The notes under the pieces were generated by a model. That model saw only the letters and a list, made by a program, of their open reading frames with translations, was not told the DNA's origin and did no database searches. This document shows positions 1 through 10,732 of a stretch of 64,000 nt of DNA, in pieces. The stretch is from Papaver somniferum (Eukaryota > Streptophyta > Magnoliopsida > Ranunculales > Papaveraceae), in NCBI RefSeq assembly GCF_003573695.1, contig NC_039360.1, positions 58,261,830 to 58,325,829 on the forward strand, read 5' to 3'. Position 1 is the first letter of the stretch. Each line of letters begins with the position of its first letter. Position numbers and translations under genes: made by a program.

Positions 1-942
1 ATATTCATAGGAATGTTATGCACACAATGTTTAACTAGTATCTAATCTAGGCTCTAGTATTTTCCATCTAAATGTCTATTTTACAACATTGTACAGTGTT
101 TACTACTCTACTACCATTTCCTATGCAAGGACAAACGTGCAACTGAATACATAAATTGACAAATTTTGTATTAAGTAAAGCATGTTAAATATTGACTGAA
201 GTTGGAATCTAAACATGCTTACCATTTCTTTCAGGCTTATGTGATTTAGGTTGGTTGAGGGTAGTATTTCCAAACAATATACACTGTCACTGTTCGATTT
301 TTTTTTCTTCAAATCAAAAGTCGAAAGAAAATTAAGACTTAGAAATCATGTTTTTGTCACAAGATAAGGGTAACAAGAGAAATGAATCATAAATTGACAT
401 ATGAAACAATTAAAGGCTAACAAAGGCCTTCTCTATTGATACTTGCGCCACAAAGTGGTGCGCCTTCTCTAACGTTAATTCTCGCGACACAAAGTGGCGT
501 GCTTTCTCTACTGACACTGAAATCATATACATAACATGCAAATGGCTTCATAATATGACGTACCTACAAATATACAAAGAACAATAAACATTATGGCACG
601 ACATACACAATCACATACTATACTATTGACTAATGTGAATCGATACATAATATGTACTCACCACCCAAACATCTCCATACATGTGATTTCAGTATTATAA
701 CAAAAGTGCCAAGTAAAAATGCGCAAAACATATAATAGAAGATTAAACTAGGAAATTCTTTATGACAATAACTTACTACATCTCATACGTCTCATGTATC
801 CACAAAATTCGCGGCGAGTTCCACGCTCAAGTAACGTGGTTTGTAAACAACAAGATTCGTCGCAATGAATCCTTTTATTATGGTATCATTATCACACATT
901 AATCAAAGTAATAATACTTTCGTAAAAAGTTTACAAGAAAAA
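1..942. other. AT-rich intergenic DNA, no gene seen
   Basis: I see no convincing coding region, RNA gene or element end here apart from the short tandem palindromic repeat at 428-521. The open frames are short and antisense or low in complexity. Confidence 0.6.
428..521. repeat. Short tandem repeat with embedded palindromes
   Basis: A unit of about 38-40 bp occurs twice with a partial third copy. Each unit has a CTTCTCTA-type block, then a GC-rich inverted pair around ACAAAGTGG (GCGCCACAAAGTGGTGCGC in the first unit, CGCGACACAAAGTGGCGTGC in the second). The palindromic centre is the best-conserved part. No function can be assigned. Confidence 0.55.
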
Positions 943-1238
943 TCATACAAAGCTTTTGGTTGGCAACCTAGCGACAAGCTGGGCTCCAACTCCTCTTTGA
1001 ATAGGAACGCCTAATCTATAAAAAATGAACCTACCTACGCCACTACTAGCGTCAATGCTAAATAAACAATTCTTCAGACGCTTGGAAAAAATTAAAGTAT
1101 CCTCACCCAGTTCTCCTAAGGTAGTAAAGACAAGAATACCCAATCCATATCCATGTGCAGCACACTTGTCCGAGTATTTGGTATGTTTACGTGAAACAAC
1201 ACTAGAAATAACCTTACTGGGGACAAAGGAGTGGACGC
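943..1238 (-). pseudogene. Reverse-transcriptase element, C-terminal fragment
   Basis: Read on the minus strand, this frame gives about 97 residues ending at a TGA (943-945), with the segments AAHGYGLGILVFTTLGELGE, SKRLKNCL and GVGAQLVARLPTK. The same blocks, degraded, are found at the C-terminal end of the reverse-transcriptase pseudogene at 3970-5990, so the two are fragments of one multicopy family. The polymerase domain is absent: homology stops near 1238 and unrelated AT-rich DNA follows. It is therefore a truncated copy, not a gene. The family name is left open; the larger copy identifies it as reverse-transcriptase-bearing. Confidence 0.75.
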
Positions 1239-2269
1239 CATCACACATTTGTAAAAAATACATAAAATAAAAAAGTGTTTGATCATGAGATATAATTTAT
1301 ACACATCTATGATTTATTTTTTGACATATATGCATCTATAATATAGGTTTTATAGATAGTATGTTTATGAGATAAAATAAAGAGAATAAGAAATATTTTT
1401 AATTTTTGGGAAGTCTTCCAAAATCTGACATATTATCCATACTTGTATCAAGGAAAATTTATACACAAAAGTCACTCAAAGTCTTGAAAATAGGCAAGTC
1501 TACAAAGTCTTTGAATTTTCAAGTTTACAACGAGTAACACAAACTTTAGAAAACCTTTTAGCAATCTATAGCCACTAATATAAACTCTGAAAGATATTTT
1601 AGAAGTAGACAACTATAACACAATACTTTCGAATTCCGTTAAAGTCTTTAAAAATAACTAAAAGTATTTATTGAGTAACCCTCATTAATGTAACCACTAA
1701 TATGATTGCCAGGGCATTCAACAACAATAAAATATTTAGAGAATTTTGCAATGTAGTTCAGATACTATGACATCTTTGCCTACAACAACAATTCAATAAA
1801 CCCCCCACCGCACCCCTCAGTCTTCAAAGAAATTCATTTCCTTGAACTAAGAAGATTGAAGTATAAAGAAAAAAGAAAAGAAACCGTAGAGATTCTTCCT
1901 TGATCTACTGGTTTGTTTTTATGTGTAGCGAACTGATCCATGAGCATAAGAGTTATGTTAAGAATATCATTACAACAGAAATTTAGAATTGTTGTTATAC
2001 CTCCTTATAATCTCTGTCTCTATTTTCTCACAAAACTCGGCAAGAACTGAATCACAATGTTGCTTTCACATAGAGTAGTTAAAGAATGAGGGAAGATAAA
2101 TCGAGGAAAAAAATGGGGGGGGGGGGGAGAGTGAATGTTGCAGTAAAAATGTTCAAGAAATGGGAAAAGCGACGAGAATCGAAAAGATCTTATTTTGCTA
2201 ACATGGTCTAACATTATCAGCAAGACCATTTCATAGCATTTTGTGTGTTTTTTCATTGTCGTTAATTCA
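1239..2269. other. AT-rich DNA without recognised genes
   Basis: No open frame here has coding character. The stretch has scattered A/T runs and a poly-G run at 2116-2127. No element boundary was recognised. Confidence 0.5.
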
Positions 2270-2760
2270 TGTTATTAATAAGTATAATATTAAGAATTCA
2301 ATCCTCATTTCACTGTAAAGTAAACTGGTAAATATTATTCATTTTTGTGTGAAATAAATACGAGGAAAAAGTATAAGGAAAGATGAAGAGAGAATTTTCT
2401 TCATGTGTGTGTAATTATATAGTTTTGAGCCCCTATTTATAAGGATAATGGACTTAGTACCCGAGTATATGGAAACTCTAATCTTAGACACAGGACATCT
2501 TAGTTAATAAACTTAAGTTTATAACACTTTGCATGATGACCACTGCGTCTAATTAAGTTATTAGGGTATACCAGAAAAACTCAAAAGAGAAAAACCTAAA
2601 TTACGCAGATGTTGCATCAAAAACTTATTGGGAAAATTTTTGATGAAGAAAAAAGAGTACATCATCACGGGTGCTTCAATCAAATCTTGGCTTGCAAATT
2701 TTCAGGTGAGACTTTCCAATTTTGATGGACAAATTTCTTGAATGTTGGAGATAGCAATTC
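2270..2760 (-). mobile_element. Probable LTR remnant, minus strand
   Basis: On the minus strand a TATA box (CCTTATAAATAGGGG, complement of 2430-2444) lies about 200 bp downstream of a GTACTCTTTTTTCTTCATC block near 2648-2668. From memory, that block resembles a GTACTCTTTTTCCCTC-type stretch common in plant LTR retrotransposons. This order suggests a decayed LTR, perhaps Ty1/copia. I could not find the TG and CA termini, a primer site or a partner LTR, so limits and class are uncertain. Confidence 0.35.
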
Positions 2761-3187
2761 TTTGCATCGTAACCCAAAACAGTAAACGACTAACATGTTC
2801 TAGTAACCTCCTCACTATATACCCGCTGATGGTTAGATATAAACTTGAATATCAAGAATCTCCATTTATTTAGCATAAAATCATTTGATCAAAGATCATA
2901 CCAAGACAAGGATAAAGATACCTCGGTCAACAAGCTCTATTCAAGCAATTCTATGAGGAAAAGCAACTAACCAATTGGATAGATCTTTCCACAAGTCTGA
3001 CGGTTATAAAATAAACTACTTGTTAGATCCCTGAAAATTAATTGTGCACGAAGTATCACAAAAATTAGAATACCAAAACGAAAAATTCATATAGTCTTCA
3101 ACCTTCAATCTTTAAAATGTCACTTGCACAAACAACTTGATTCTTAATAATTATCAAGATATACAAAATGATGATTGTTAACATGTG

Positions 3188-3478
3188 CTAGTACTCCATT
3201 TTATTCTCAACACTGTCTCGCTGATCATCAGTAACATCCACATCTTCAAAGAGAATATCCTCATAGTGAAAAATTGGGTTACTACGGGTATAAATCGTGT
3301 CTTGATTCCCAGAGTTTTCCAGATTTGAAGTGTTTTCTTCTCTCTTTCTTTTACTCTTTCTCATATCACTATTAATTGAAATCCCTAATTCAGAGTTATT
3401 ACATTCTTTGGTGTTATCGACATCCTTCAATAAGTCAGAATTACTATTCGCGCCCATGTTTACAATATATTGAGACAT
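3188..3478 (-). CDS. Hypothetical 96-aa ORF, basic stretch
   Basis: An uninterrupted ATG-to-stop frame of 96 codons. The product is hydrophilic and Asn/Ser/Glu rich, with a basic patch (RKSKRKREE, about residues 40-48) that could act as a nuclear localisation signal and an acidic C-terminal part (EDILFEDVDVTDDQRD). I recognise no family. It lies between a probable LTR remnant and a Stowaway-like fragment and could be a relic exon or a chance frame. Without a homologue it should be treated as unproven. Confidence 0.25.
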   Translation of the reverse strand: MSQYIVNMGANSNSDLLKDVDNTKECNNSELGISINSDMRKSKRKREENTSNLENSGNQDTIYTRSNPIFHYEDILFEDVDVTDDQRDSVENKMEY

Positions 3479-3969
3479 GAAAGTCTTTCCTTCTTCAGTT
3501 TGACTCTATTCAACATAAGTTTTTTTATCTATCCCTTATACTTTGAGCTCTAATACAATTCTTTTGGAATTTGTGTCTACGGGATCTACCACCCAATATT
3601 ATTTGCAGATATTTTAGCTGCATCTCGAAGTGATAAATAACCCATACTCTTTCACATGCCGCAGTGTTTATCCATACGACCTTTTACAAAATATCTCAAA
3701 AATATTTGTTTTTCCTCAAAACGAGTAAAAAATTGGAGAAAAATTTCTCATAGATAATACTCCTCCATCCCACCAATGACGACTTTTTATTTTAAAATTG
3801 TGTCCCTCCAAAATTGACCCTTATTGTTAAAAAATGTCATAATTCTAAAATTACCCTTACAATTGATTATTGCTATTAAATGTTAGTGCAATAAAAATAT
3901 GTACAATTTTGATAATCATGTTTATATTTTTCAAGTAGGCGTACTAAAATACACCATTGCTTATATTTA
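3479..3969. other. Intergenic, with Stowaway-like fragment
   Basis: Near 3762-3870 there is a CTCCTCCATCCCACC-type block followed by AT-rich DNA. It resembles one end of a Stowaway/mariner MITE (family consensus CTCCCTCCGTYCC from general knowledge). The opposite terminus is not visible; the reverse-transcriptase element begins downstream. The rest shows nothing I can name. Confidence 0.3.
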
Positions 3970-5990
3970 TTGTCTGGTAATTATCCTCCTAAACTTGGTA
4001 TGTTTTTTGCTAGTGCACCTCTTACACCATTGCTTAAACCTGATGGTTGTATTAAGCCAATTGATGTGGGTACTATATGGAGGCGGTTAGTATCTAAGGT
4101 TGCTGCTTCAGTTGTTAGTAAAGACACATCATTTTATCTAAGTGTTTTTCAATTTGGTGTTGGAGTTTCATATGGAGGGGAGGCTATTTACACTCTGTTA
4201 ATCGCATTTTAGATGAGAAACGTAATCTAAATACCATGTCCATGCTTTTAGTTGATTTCAGAAATGCTTTTAATTTAGTTAATAGATCAGCCATGTTACG
4301 AGCAGTGACAAATAAATGCCCCAGTATTTCTCGATGGGTGGAGTTTTGTTACGCTTCCCCTGCAAGATTATATTACGGTTCCTCCACTTTGTCTTTGGCG
4401 CAAGGTGTACAACAAGGAGATCCTTTGGGCCCTCTTCTTTTCTCTTTGACTTTGCATCCCATTGCACTGAAAATTTCTCAGCAGTGCAAACTTGACCTGC
4501 AGGCCTGGTATTTAGGTGATGGTACCATCATAGGAGACACATTGATGGTTTCTCAAGCTTTTCATATCATCAAGACCGAAGGAGCTGCTATTGGGCTTGA
4601 TCTTAACATTCAGAAAACCGTACTCTTTTGGCCTTCTTTTGATGTAAGGAGCAATCAGGTTGGTGTTTTTCCCGCTGACATAAGTAGACCATATGTAGGT
4701 GTTAAACTTCTTGGTGGTCCCGTGAGTTCGGATGCTTCCTTTTGCAGTCAGCTTGTTCTTGACAGAGTGCACAAGTCTATGCGTTTAATGGATGCAGTCC
4801 ATAGGTTGAATGATCCACAATGTGAATTGATGTTTCTTCGCAACTGCGCAGGTGTTTGTAAACTTTATTTTACTTTGCGTACTACCGCACCTCGTTATGT
4901 GAATGATGCTCAGGTTGTTTTTGATAAATATCTTTCAAATTTTATGAGAAAATTGGTGACGGGCGATGGTCCAGGGTATGGTTTGTTACAACATAGGGTT
5001 GCTTCCTTACCCATTAGGGATGGTGGTATAGGCATCTATTCATGTACGATACCATGCAATATTGTTACTTGGCTTCTTGTTCTCAGACTTTGCAACTGCA
5101 GGAAACCATCCTACAAGGTGCGAACATTCCAGTTAAAGGCTTAGCATATCAAAATGCTTTTGACAATTTCCTTCAGGTTAGTGGTGTTTCTTCGTCTCAG
5201 CTTTACAATCTTGTTACTGCCCCCCATCCTGTGCATACTTTGGCAGCTCAATATTTTGCAGTTGTGACTAAGGACATGCCCTCTCGTTTTGGTATTTCAA
5301 GAAGAGATTTAACACTTTGGCAGTGTAACAAAACTATACATGCACATGATTTTCTTCTTGCTATTCCTGTTGATGGTTTAGGACAGAAAATTGGGCTACG
5401 TCAGTTTAGTGTTGTGCTTAGCTACAGACTTGGCATTCCCTTGTTCGCTGCGAACAGTTCTTGTATCTGCTGCAATAGAGACATGGATGTTTATGGTGAT
5501 CACGCGCTTCATTGTGCTAGTGAGGTTGGTATTAAGTTTCGCTATGATCTTGTTAGAGATACTTTTGGGGATATTTGTTATCGTGCTAGTGTACCTTTCT
5601 AAAGTGGAAGCAGCTTTGGGGTTCCTTTTTCGTGATGGTGGTGATGCCAGGCCGACAGATATCTTGGTTTATAACTGGGAAGAGGGTCGTGATGTTTGTT
5701 TTGATGTGACTGGGGTCTCTCCCTTCGCTGGAGGTGGTGTGCAAGCTTTTACACCGGGCCTTTCCTTGGCTAAAGCTATAGAGCGCAAGCGGGTTAGATA
5801 TCTTGAAATATGTAATGCTAATGGTTATAGTTTTGGTACCCTAATATTTACTACTTTGGGTAAGTATTGAAACTATCGAGTTTTTTTTTTTTTTTTTTTT
5901 GCTGAAAACACTAAAAAATTTAGCTATCCAGAAAGGTGTTGGAGCGCATATGGTTCTAGGCTCCCAACCCTTTCAAACAACTCTGTCTAA
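3970..5990 (+). pseudogene. Non-LTR-type reverse transcriptase pseudogene
   Basis: Three overlapping frames together give one reverse-transcriptase-like protein. The order of motifs is PLLKPDG and GTIWRRLVSKVA (near 4035-4110), VDFRNAFNLV (4251-4280), the QGVQQGDPLGPLLFSL block (4399-4446), the catalytic-loop position (near 4506-4520), LGGPVSS, a PQCELMFLRNCAGV block (4816-4860), and a C-terminal CICC...DHALHC Cys/His motif (5460-5515). The PLGPLLF and YxDD regions identify an RVT_1-type polymerase of the non-LTR lineage. It is dead: frame changes fall near 4190, 5045 and 5590, the catalytic loop reads YLGD where YLDD is expected, and about 45 codons are missing near 5860-5925 beside a poly-T run. 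It ends in an A-rich tail at 6010-6040. The 5' end is truncated. Confidence 0.85.
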
Positions 5991-6237
5991 TTTCCATTAA
6001 TTGTAATAAATTAAAATTTTGAAAAAAAAGAAGAAGAAAAACTTTTTTGTATCACACATGTCAGCAATACGTGAGAATGCCAGTGGATATCTATTCCAAC
6101 TGCCTATAGCTGTAAATGCAGGAAGGCGACATTGCTTTAGTAGTGTAATGTAGTACCTCACTTGTTTCGTTACTAGTAGTGATGAAGAAGCAGCAGCAGC
6201 AAAGTCGGTTTCATTATTTCCGTGATTTCTTCTTTTC
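5991..6237 (+). promoter_or_regulatory. Upstream region of SWEET1-type gene
   Basis: About 250 bp lie between the 3' end of the reverse-transcriptase relic and the TATA box of the sugar transporter gene. The relic's A-rich tail forms the left part. A short GCAGCAGCAGC run lies at about 6189-6200. No specific regulatory motif stands out. Confidence 0.4.
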
Positions 6238-6245
6238 TATATAAA
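6238..6245 (+). promoter_or_regulatory. TATA box of SWEET1-type gene
   Basis: TATATAAA, 242 bp before the start codon, is followed by a pyrimidine-rich leader. That leader contains a (TTC)n tract and a (ATC)n tract at about 6405-6440, typical of plant 5' leaders. Transcription would be expected to begin near 6270. Confidence 0.7.
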
Positions 6246-6487
6246 TCCCTCTCTCACTTCACTTGTTTTCTCATTGCTCATCCTCTCAAACACAAAAAAA
6301 GAGGGAGTAGAAAAAAATTCTTGAGATTTTCTCGTTTCTTTCTTTCTTTACAAAAGCGTATTTCTTTAGGGTTTTTACTTCTTCAATTTCGTTTTTCTTC
6401 ATCTTCTTCTTCTTCTTCTTCTTCTTCTTCATCATCATCATCACTTCATCTTTCTCAATTGAACAAGAACAAGAAGATTAATCAATC

Positions 6488-7994
6488 ATGAATATCATCC
6501 GTTTCTGCTTTGGAATCTGTGGTAGGTTTTATAAAATTCAATCTTTAGCTTCTTTCTTTTTGTCATTTGTGTATGTAATTTTCTTCGTTGATTTCGTTAA
6601 TGGAGTATGATCTCTCTCTGAAACAGGGAATGTAACTGCTCTGTTTCTCTTCTTGTCTCCATTGTAAGTTATCCCTCTTTTGATCTTGTCCATTAATGCA
6701 TGTTTCTTTCTTTGTCCATTGAAGAACTGAGAAATTTGGGGTTGCTGTTTATACTTAGCTTAATTAGGGTTCTTGAATTATCTTCTTTCTTGTTTTACTG
6801 ACACTAATGGTGATCGTTAATTACTCTTAGCAATCTACTAAAATTTGTCAAATCTATTTCTATTTCTTGATGATTTGCAGAATGACATTTCGTAGAATCA
6901 TAAAAAGCAAATCGACTCAACAATTCTCTGGCGTTCCTTACATCATGACCTTGCTCAATTGCCTTCTCTCTGGATGGTATAAATCTCTCTGCCTCTCTAT
7001 AACATGACCTTGCTATATGCAATTCTCATTCTGGAGATGAATCGATTTGCAGGTATGGGCTTCCATTTGTTTCCCCGCATAATATCTTGGTGGCTACCAT
7101 TAATGGTATTGGTGCAGTTATAGAAGGAATATATGTGGTGATTTTCATGATATACGCACCAAAGAAGGACAAATTGAAGTTGATGGTGTTACTCGCTCTG
7201 GCCCTCATCACATTCGCATCCGTCTCCATGGTTTCTTTACTCGTAATCCATGAACATGAGACCAGGTTGTTTTTCTGTGGTCTTGCTGCTACCATCTTCT
7301 CTATCAACATGTATGCCTCGCCGTTGTCTGTCATGGTAACTAATCCGCACAAGCCCTTTCGTTTTATTTTCGTCGATACTCAAATAATGTTCATCAACTT
7401 TATGCTATCAATAATTCAATTGCAGAAACTGGTAATTCGAACCAAGAGTGTAGAGTACATGCCCTTCTTATTATCACTGTTCGTGTTTCTTTGCGGCACA
7501 TTCTGGTTCGTCTATGGCCTTCTCGGTGGAGATCCTTTCATTACTGTAAGTATTTTCTTAGTATGAGCTTTTTACTTCCAGGGGTTCGCATAAACTCGAT
7601 ATTGGTGTGTTCTGGGTAACTGGCTCTGACAATCGCACTATGTCTCTGACATATTATAAACTGAATCTTGTTATGGTCTCTGCCTAGAGTCCAACTCTGA
7701 CACACATCATCTAATGTTTGTTGTTGTGAATGTGCATGACAGGTTCCAAATGGCTTTGGATGTGTTTTAGGGGCATTGCAGTTGATATTGTATGCCGTCT
7801 ACAGAAATCCAAAAGGCAAAGCTGTTGTTGCTGATGATGGAGCCAGTGTGATGCCTCCTCCTCCTACCACTACTACTACTACTGCTTGTAGTAGTCCTGA
7901 AGAAGATGATGATTTTATTGAGCTGGGTTTCGAGAAACCTCTTCAAAAGACTGCTGCTACATGTGTCGACGATACTCGAATCGATGTTTTGTAG
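6488..7994 (+). CDS. SWEET1: SWEET1-type hexose uniporter
   Basis: A bidirectional, pH-independent sugar facilitator of the SWEET (MtN3/saliva) family, expected in the plasma membrane with seven transmembrane helices. Exons are 6488-6521, 6627-6663, 6881-6976, 7053-7335, 7426-7545 and 7743-7994. All introns are GT-AG and the sum is 822 nt, giving 273 aa. Family landmarks are in place: P23, P43, S54, Y57, G58 and N73 in the first triple-helix bundle, and P146, P163, W177 and N193 in the second (one residue beyond Arabidopsis SWEET1 numbering as I recall it). The segments YASPLS and TKSVEYMPF are intact. Asn141 lies in a helix where relatives usually carry Ile. The tail after about residue 220 is hydrophilic, with PPPP, poly-Thr and an acidic EEDDD run. 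Clade I assignment is by sequence resemblance; glucose as the main substrate is inferred from family. Confidence 0.95.
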
Positions 7995-8541
7995 GTTCTG
8001 TGTCTTGATTATTCATTTTGATTGTGAAGAATGAAGAGTGGTGTGACACCGTGGGTCTTCACTGATTTAGGGGCTTCAGTACAGTACATAAGCAGAAGTA
8101 GCTAGCAAGCATATACTCGTTGTGGTTTAGTTAGTGATGTTGTCGTTCATGTAATGTCCTTGTGTAGGAATATTATACAGTCATGTAAGGAATTACAAAG
8201 CACATTTGGGCAACAGTTATACAAATTCATAGATCTCATTTTGCCAGTTTTGTACTTTGGTTTGATGATTTTATCATATTCGCTATTGATGCACTAGGCT
8301 TGCATTTTGCTGGTCTAATACTGAATATTTGCTGGATTCTTCTGGAATCAGCAACCCCATCACTCTATCACCAAGAGCAAAACAAGAAACTTTAAAGTAT
8401 AAACTGAAAACAAGTTCTTTTCATAAATTGGGTGCTGATCGAAGATGGTTAAGAAAAACTCCATCCGGCATCCTCTATATTTACAGGACTCAAAACTTAG
8501 ACAAAAACATGATTAACCTCAAAACCACTTTGGTTAAAGTA
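7995..8541. other. Convergent 3' regions of SWEET1 and small gene
   Basis: The two genes end tail to tail with 547 bp between stop codons. The SWEET1 3' UTR probably ends near 8170-8230, where A/T-rich polyadenylation-like sequence occurs. No other gene or element was seen. Confidence 0.6.
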
Positions 8542-9023
8542 TTAGAATGGTGCCGTGGCTACATCCCTTATTAATGTCTTTTCATCAGCACCGAAGTCAT
8601 TTTCGTCGTCTGAATCCAACATTACGTGACCGCCTTTCTGCATATCTCCGCTACCTACCGACTCCAAACCCTGTTGCAAAGTTCACCAACCAACTTAACG
8701 CTCGCAGGTGTAGTGTAGAATTAAATATGCATTCATGAATTGGAACATAATAAGCGAAAGAAAACGATCGTACCTCTGTAAATATGTTTATTGCTTCTTC
8801 TGAGCTCATATTGTTTAACACTAACAAAGCCGCTTCCTACAAAAAACAAAAACAACTTCAATATAATTGTGATTTTAAATCCAACATCCAGGTATCACCA
8901 AACATGAAATGAATTGCTTACTCTTGCAAAATGAATTTGATGAATGTTCAGCGTTCTTGGTTCAGTTTCGATTGATGATTTTCTTTGGATCTGAATGCTG
9001 CTGCTACCTCCTCCTTGTTCCAT
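8542..9023 (-). CDS. Small conserved-looking plant protein, 97 aa, three exons
   Basis: The gene is on the minus strand with exons 9023-8922 (34 codons), 8836-8774 (21 codons) and 8670-8542 (42 codons plus TAA). Both introns are GT-AG and in phase 0. The product has a polar N-terminus (MEQGGGSSS). A predicted helical core follows: HQIHFAR at the first splice site, then EAALLVLNNMSSEEAINIFTE. An acidic stretch (SDDENDFGADE) and the ending RDVATAPF complete it. This layout, a short EAA...L...EEA...IFTEGL helix pair then an acidic tail, matches a small uncharacterised plant family I recall but cannot name with certainty. No catalytic residues, signal peptide or membrane segment are visible. The ATG at 9023 is chosen because the upstream in-frame extension has no ATG. 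Function unknown. Confidence 0.8.
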
Positions 9024-9120
9024 TGTTTTGCTCTCTAGATATTTTTTTCTTCTTTTTAGTACTTGAAAGAAAGATGAATAATGCGACAACTTGTGGGAGA
9101 CTGTTGTATAACGGTCTCCC

Positions 9121-9217
9121 TTTAAATAAAGAAAGAAAGCAGTAAGGCAAGTCGATCACGTATCACACACGTGGATAAAGATATTATACCTACGTGGCCG
9201 TAACCGGACACGTGACC
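9121..9217 (-). promoter_or_regulatory. Promoter of small gene with G-box/ABRE-like cluster
   Basis: Upstream of the minus-strand start at 9023 lies a TATA-like TTTATTTAAAG (complement of about 9120-9131). Three ACGT-core elements then follow within about 50 bp: ACACGTGG near 9167-9174, TACGTGGCC near 9191-9199 and ACACGTGACC near 9208-9217. ACGTG-core elements bind bZIP and bHLH factors, and clustered ABREs usually mediate abscisic-acid response. Here that regulation is inferred from motif content only. Confidence 0.6.
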
Positions 9218-9436
9218 GTATCTAAGCAGTTGCAAATGGAAAATTTGGATTTCTTCACCTATTCCGTGAAGGGATTGGCGTCGTGGGGGAATAAAGATAT
9301 TTGTTTATTTTACGGAAACAGCACCACCATTTTATCCATTCCCGTAGGGACAGCGTGATCCACAAGGACACATGTACCTCGTTCATTCTAGATATTTTTG
9401 TACTTTGCCCAACTCGCTCTTTTCCGTACATGGGAA

Positions 9437-9930
9437 GGGTGTAGGTTTTTACTTTTTAGTAGACATTGTTGAAAAACGGCTGCACCAAACCTTTCAAACA
9501 AAGGCGTGGATCATCCAACATAAAAAAGCTAATTAAAGGGAAACAGACCTCACCCAACCACACTGTCAAAAAGAAATAAAAATATAATCTTAGTACTGCC
9601 TAGAGTCCTAATTAGCCAAGAAAGTACTGCCTAGACCATAGCAATGAGCGCTGAAAGATATTATAGCCAAGAAAGGTACAACTTGAAGAGCAAGCACCAC
9701 TCTAAGTAGTAGATGAATCAGTGCCATAATACACCGGGTTTACCAGCCAACGCCTTGTTTGTACACCATAAACACAAACCCACTTGTTGCGCTTTAAAAC
9801 AGTACGCAATCTGTCACCCCTTGCGCAATAAAAAAAGAAAAAAAAAACGCCAACAAGCAACACCATCAAACTGACACATAAGAAGGATAGAAAGAAAGAT
9901 AAAGACCAAATCAAGCAAGAAAACTGTAAT
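9437..9930. repeat. Dispersed repeat R1, copy 1
   Basis: About 490 bp beginning GTGTAGGTTTTTAC and containing GCACCAAACCTTTCAAACAAAG, the CAGTGCC...ATACA block, CCACTTGTTGCG and ACTGACACA...AAGAAGGATA. Matching sequences, in the same order and orientation, occur at 31493-32212 and 32850-33301. Terminal inverted repeats, target duplications or a poly(A) tail were not recognised, so the class of element is open. Confidence 0.7.
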
Positions 9931-10291
9931 ATTGCATGTGAATTCTTTTCCAAGTATTTTGATTGTTTTTTCTTTTCTGCGCTTTGATTTTTTGTTTTGT
10001 TTTTTGACTTTTTTTATTTTAAAGTCAATATAATTCGAAGATCTCACAAAATTGATGTGTGTGCTCCTTTTTAACGGTTCCAATGATTGTCGGATAACTT
10101 CACTTGTCCTTGTTTATCTCCGTGATTTTTTATTGCACACATTGTATATGGAGTCAAACTTTTTAAGACACGGGTAATATATCAGCGTTTAAGGTTGTAC
10201 ATGAGTTGACATGTATATGTATTTGGAGTTAAGGCGGGGCATACAATTGATATTCCAAATGTAACTATAGAGCATAAGATAGATGATCTTA

Positions 10292-10729
10292 GAGCTTCTC
10301 CGATGGCATGTGCGTGGGGATAAATGTCAAAACACACTTAGGATGTACATCCATTTTCTCTAAAATCATTCTCCAACCCGAATGTCATAAATCAATGTAT
10401 GCATGACTTTAGGTAGAAAATGTCAAGGAGAATGTCTAGTTTCCCACATTCCCATTGACATTGTCTACCATCCTAGTCAGCTTTTTTTAATTAAAAATAT
10501 ATTTTATTTACTAAAATTAATTCTAATACAATAAATAATTATTTTTAGATCTAATAAAATCTTAAAATTACTAAACATAAAAATTTTACATTTAATAAGA
10601 AAATGATCACAAACAACACAATTGGAGATGAATAACTTTTTTCACCTAAATTTAAGGAAAATTTAGAATAAAGATGTCTTGTTTGTGTTGCCACATAGGA
10701 AATACATACAACAACCATGGGAGAAGCTC
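10292..10729. mobile_element. Tourist/Harbinger-type MITE
   Basis: The element is 438 bp with terminal inverted repeats: left GAGCTTCTCCGATGG, right complement GAGCTTCTCCCATGG (one mismatch). It is flanked by the trinucleotide TTA on both sides (10289-10291 and 10730-10732). A TTA target duplication plus GAGC-type termini fits PIF/Harbinger-derived Tourist MITEs. The interior is AT-rich and non-coding. Confidence 0.85.
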
Positions 10730-10732
10730 TTA

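Noticed and set aside
426..530. CRISPR-like array
   Set aside because: Too few units, no constant spacer size, and the host is a plant; it is a short tandem repeat.
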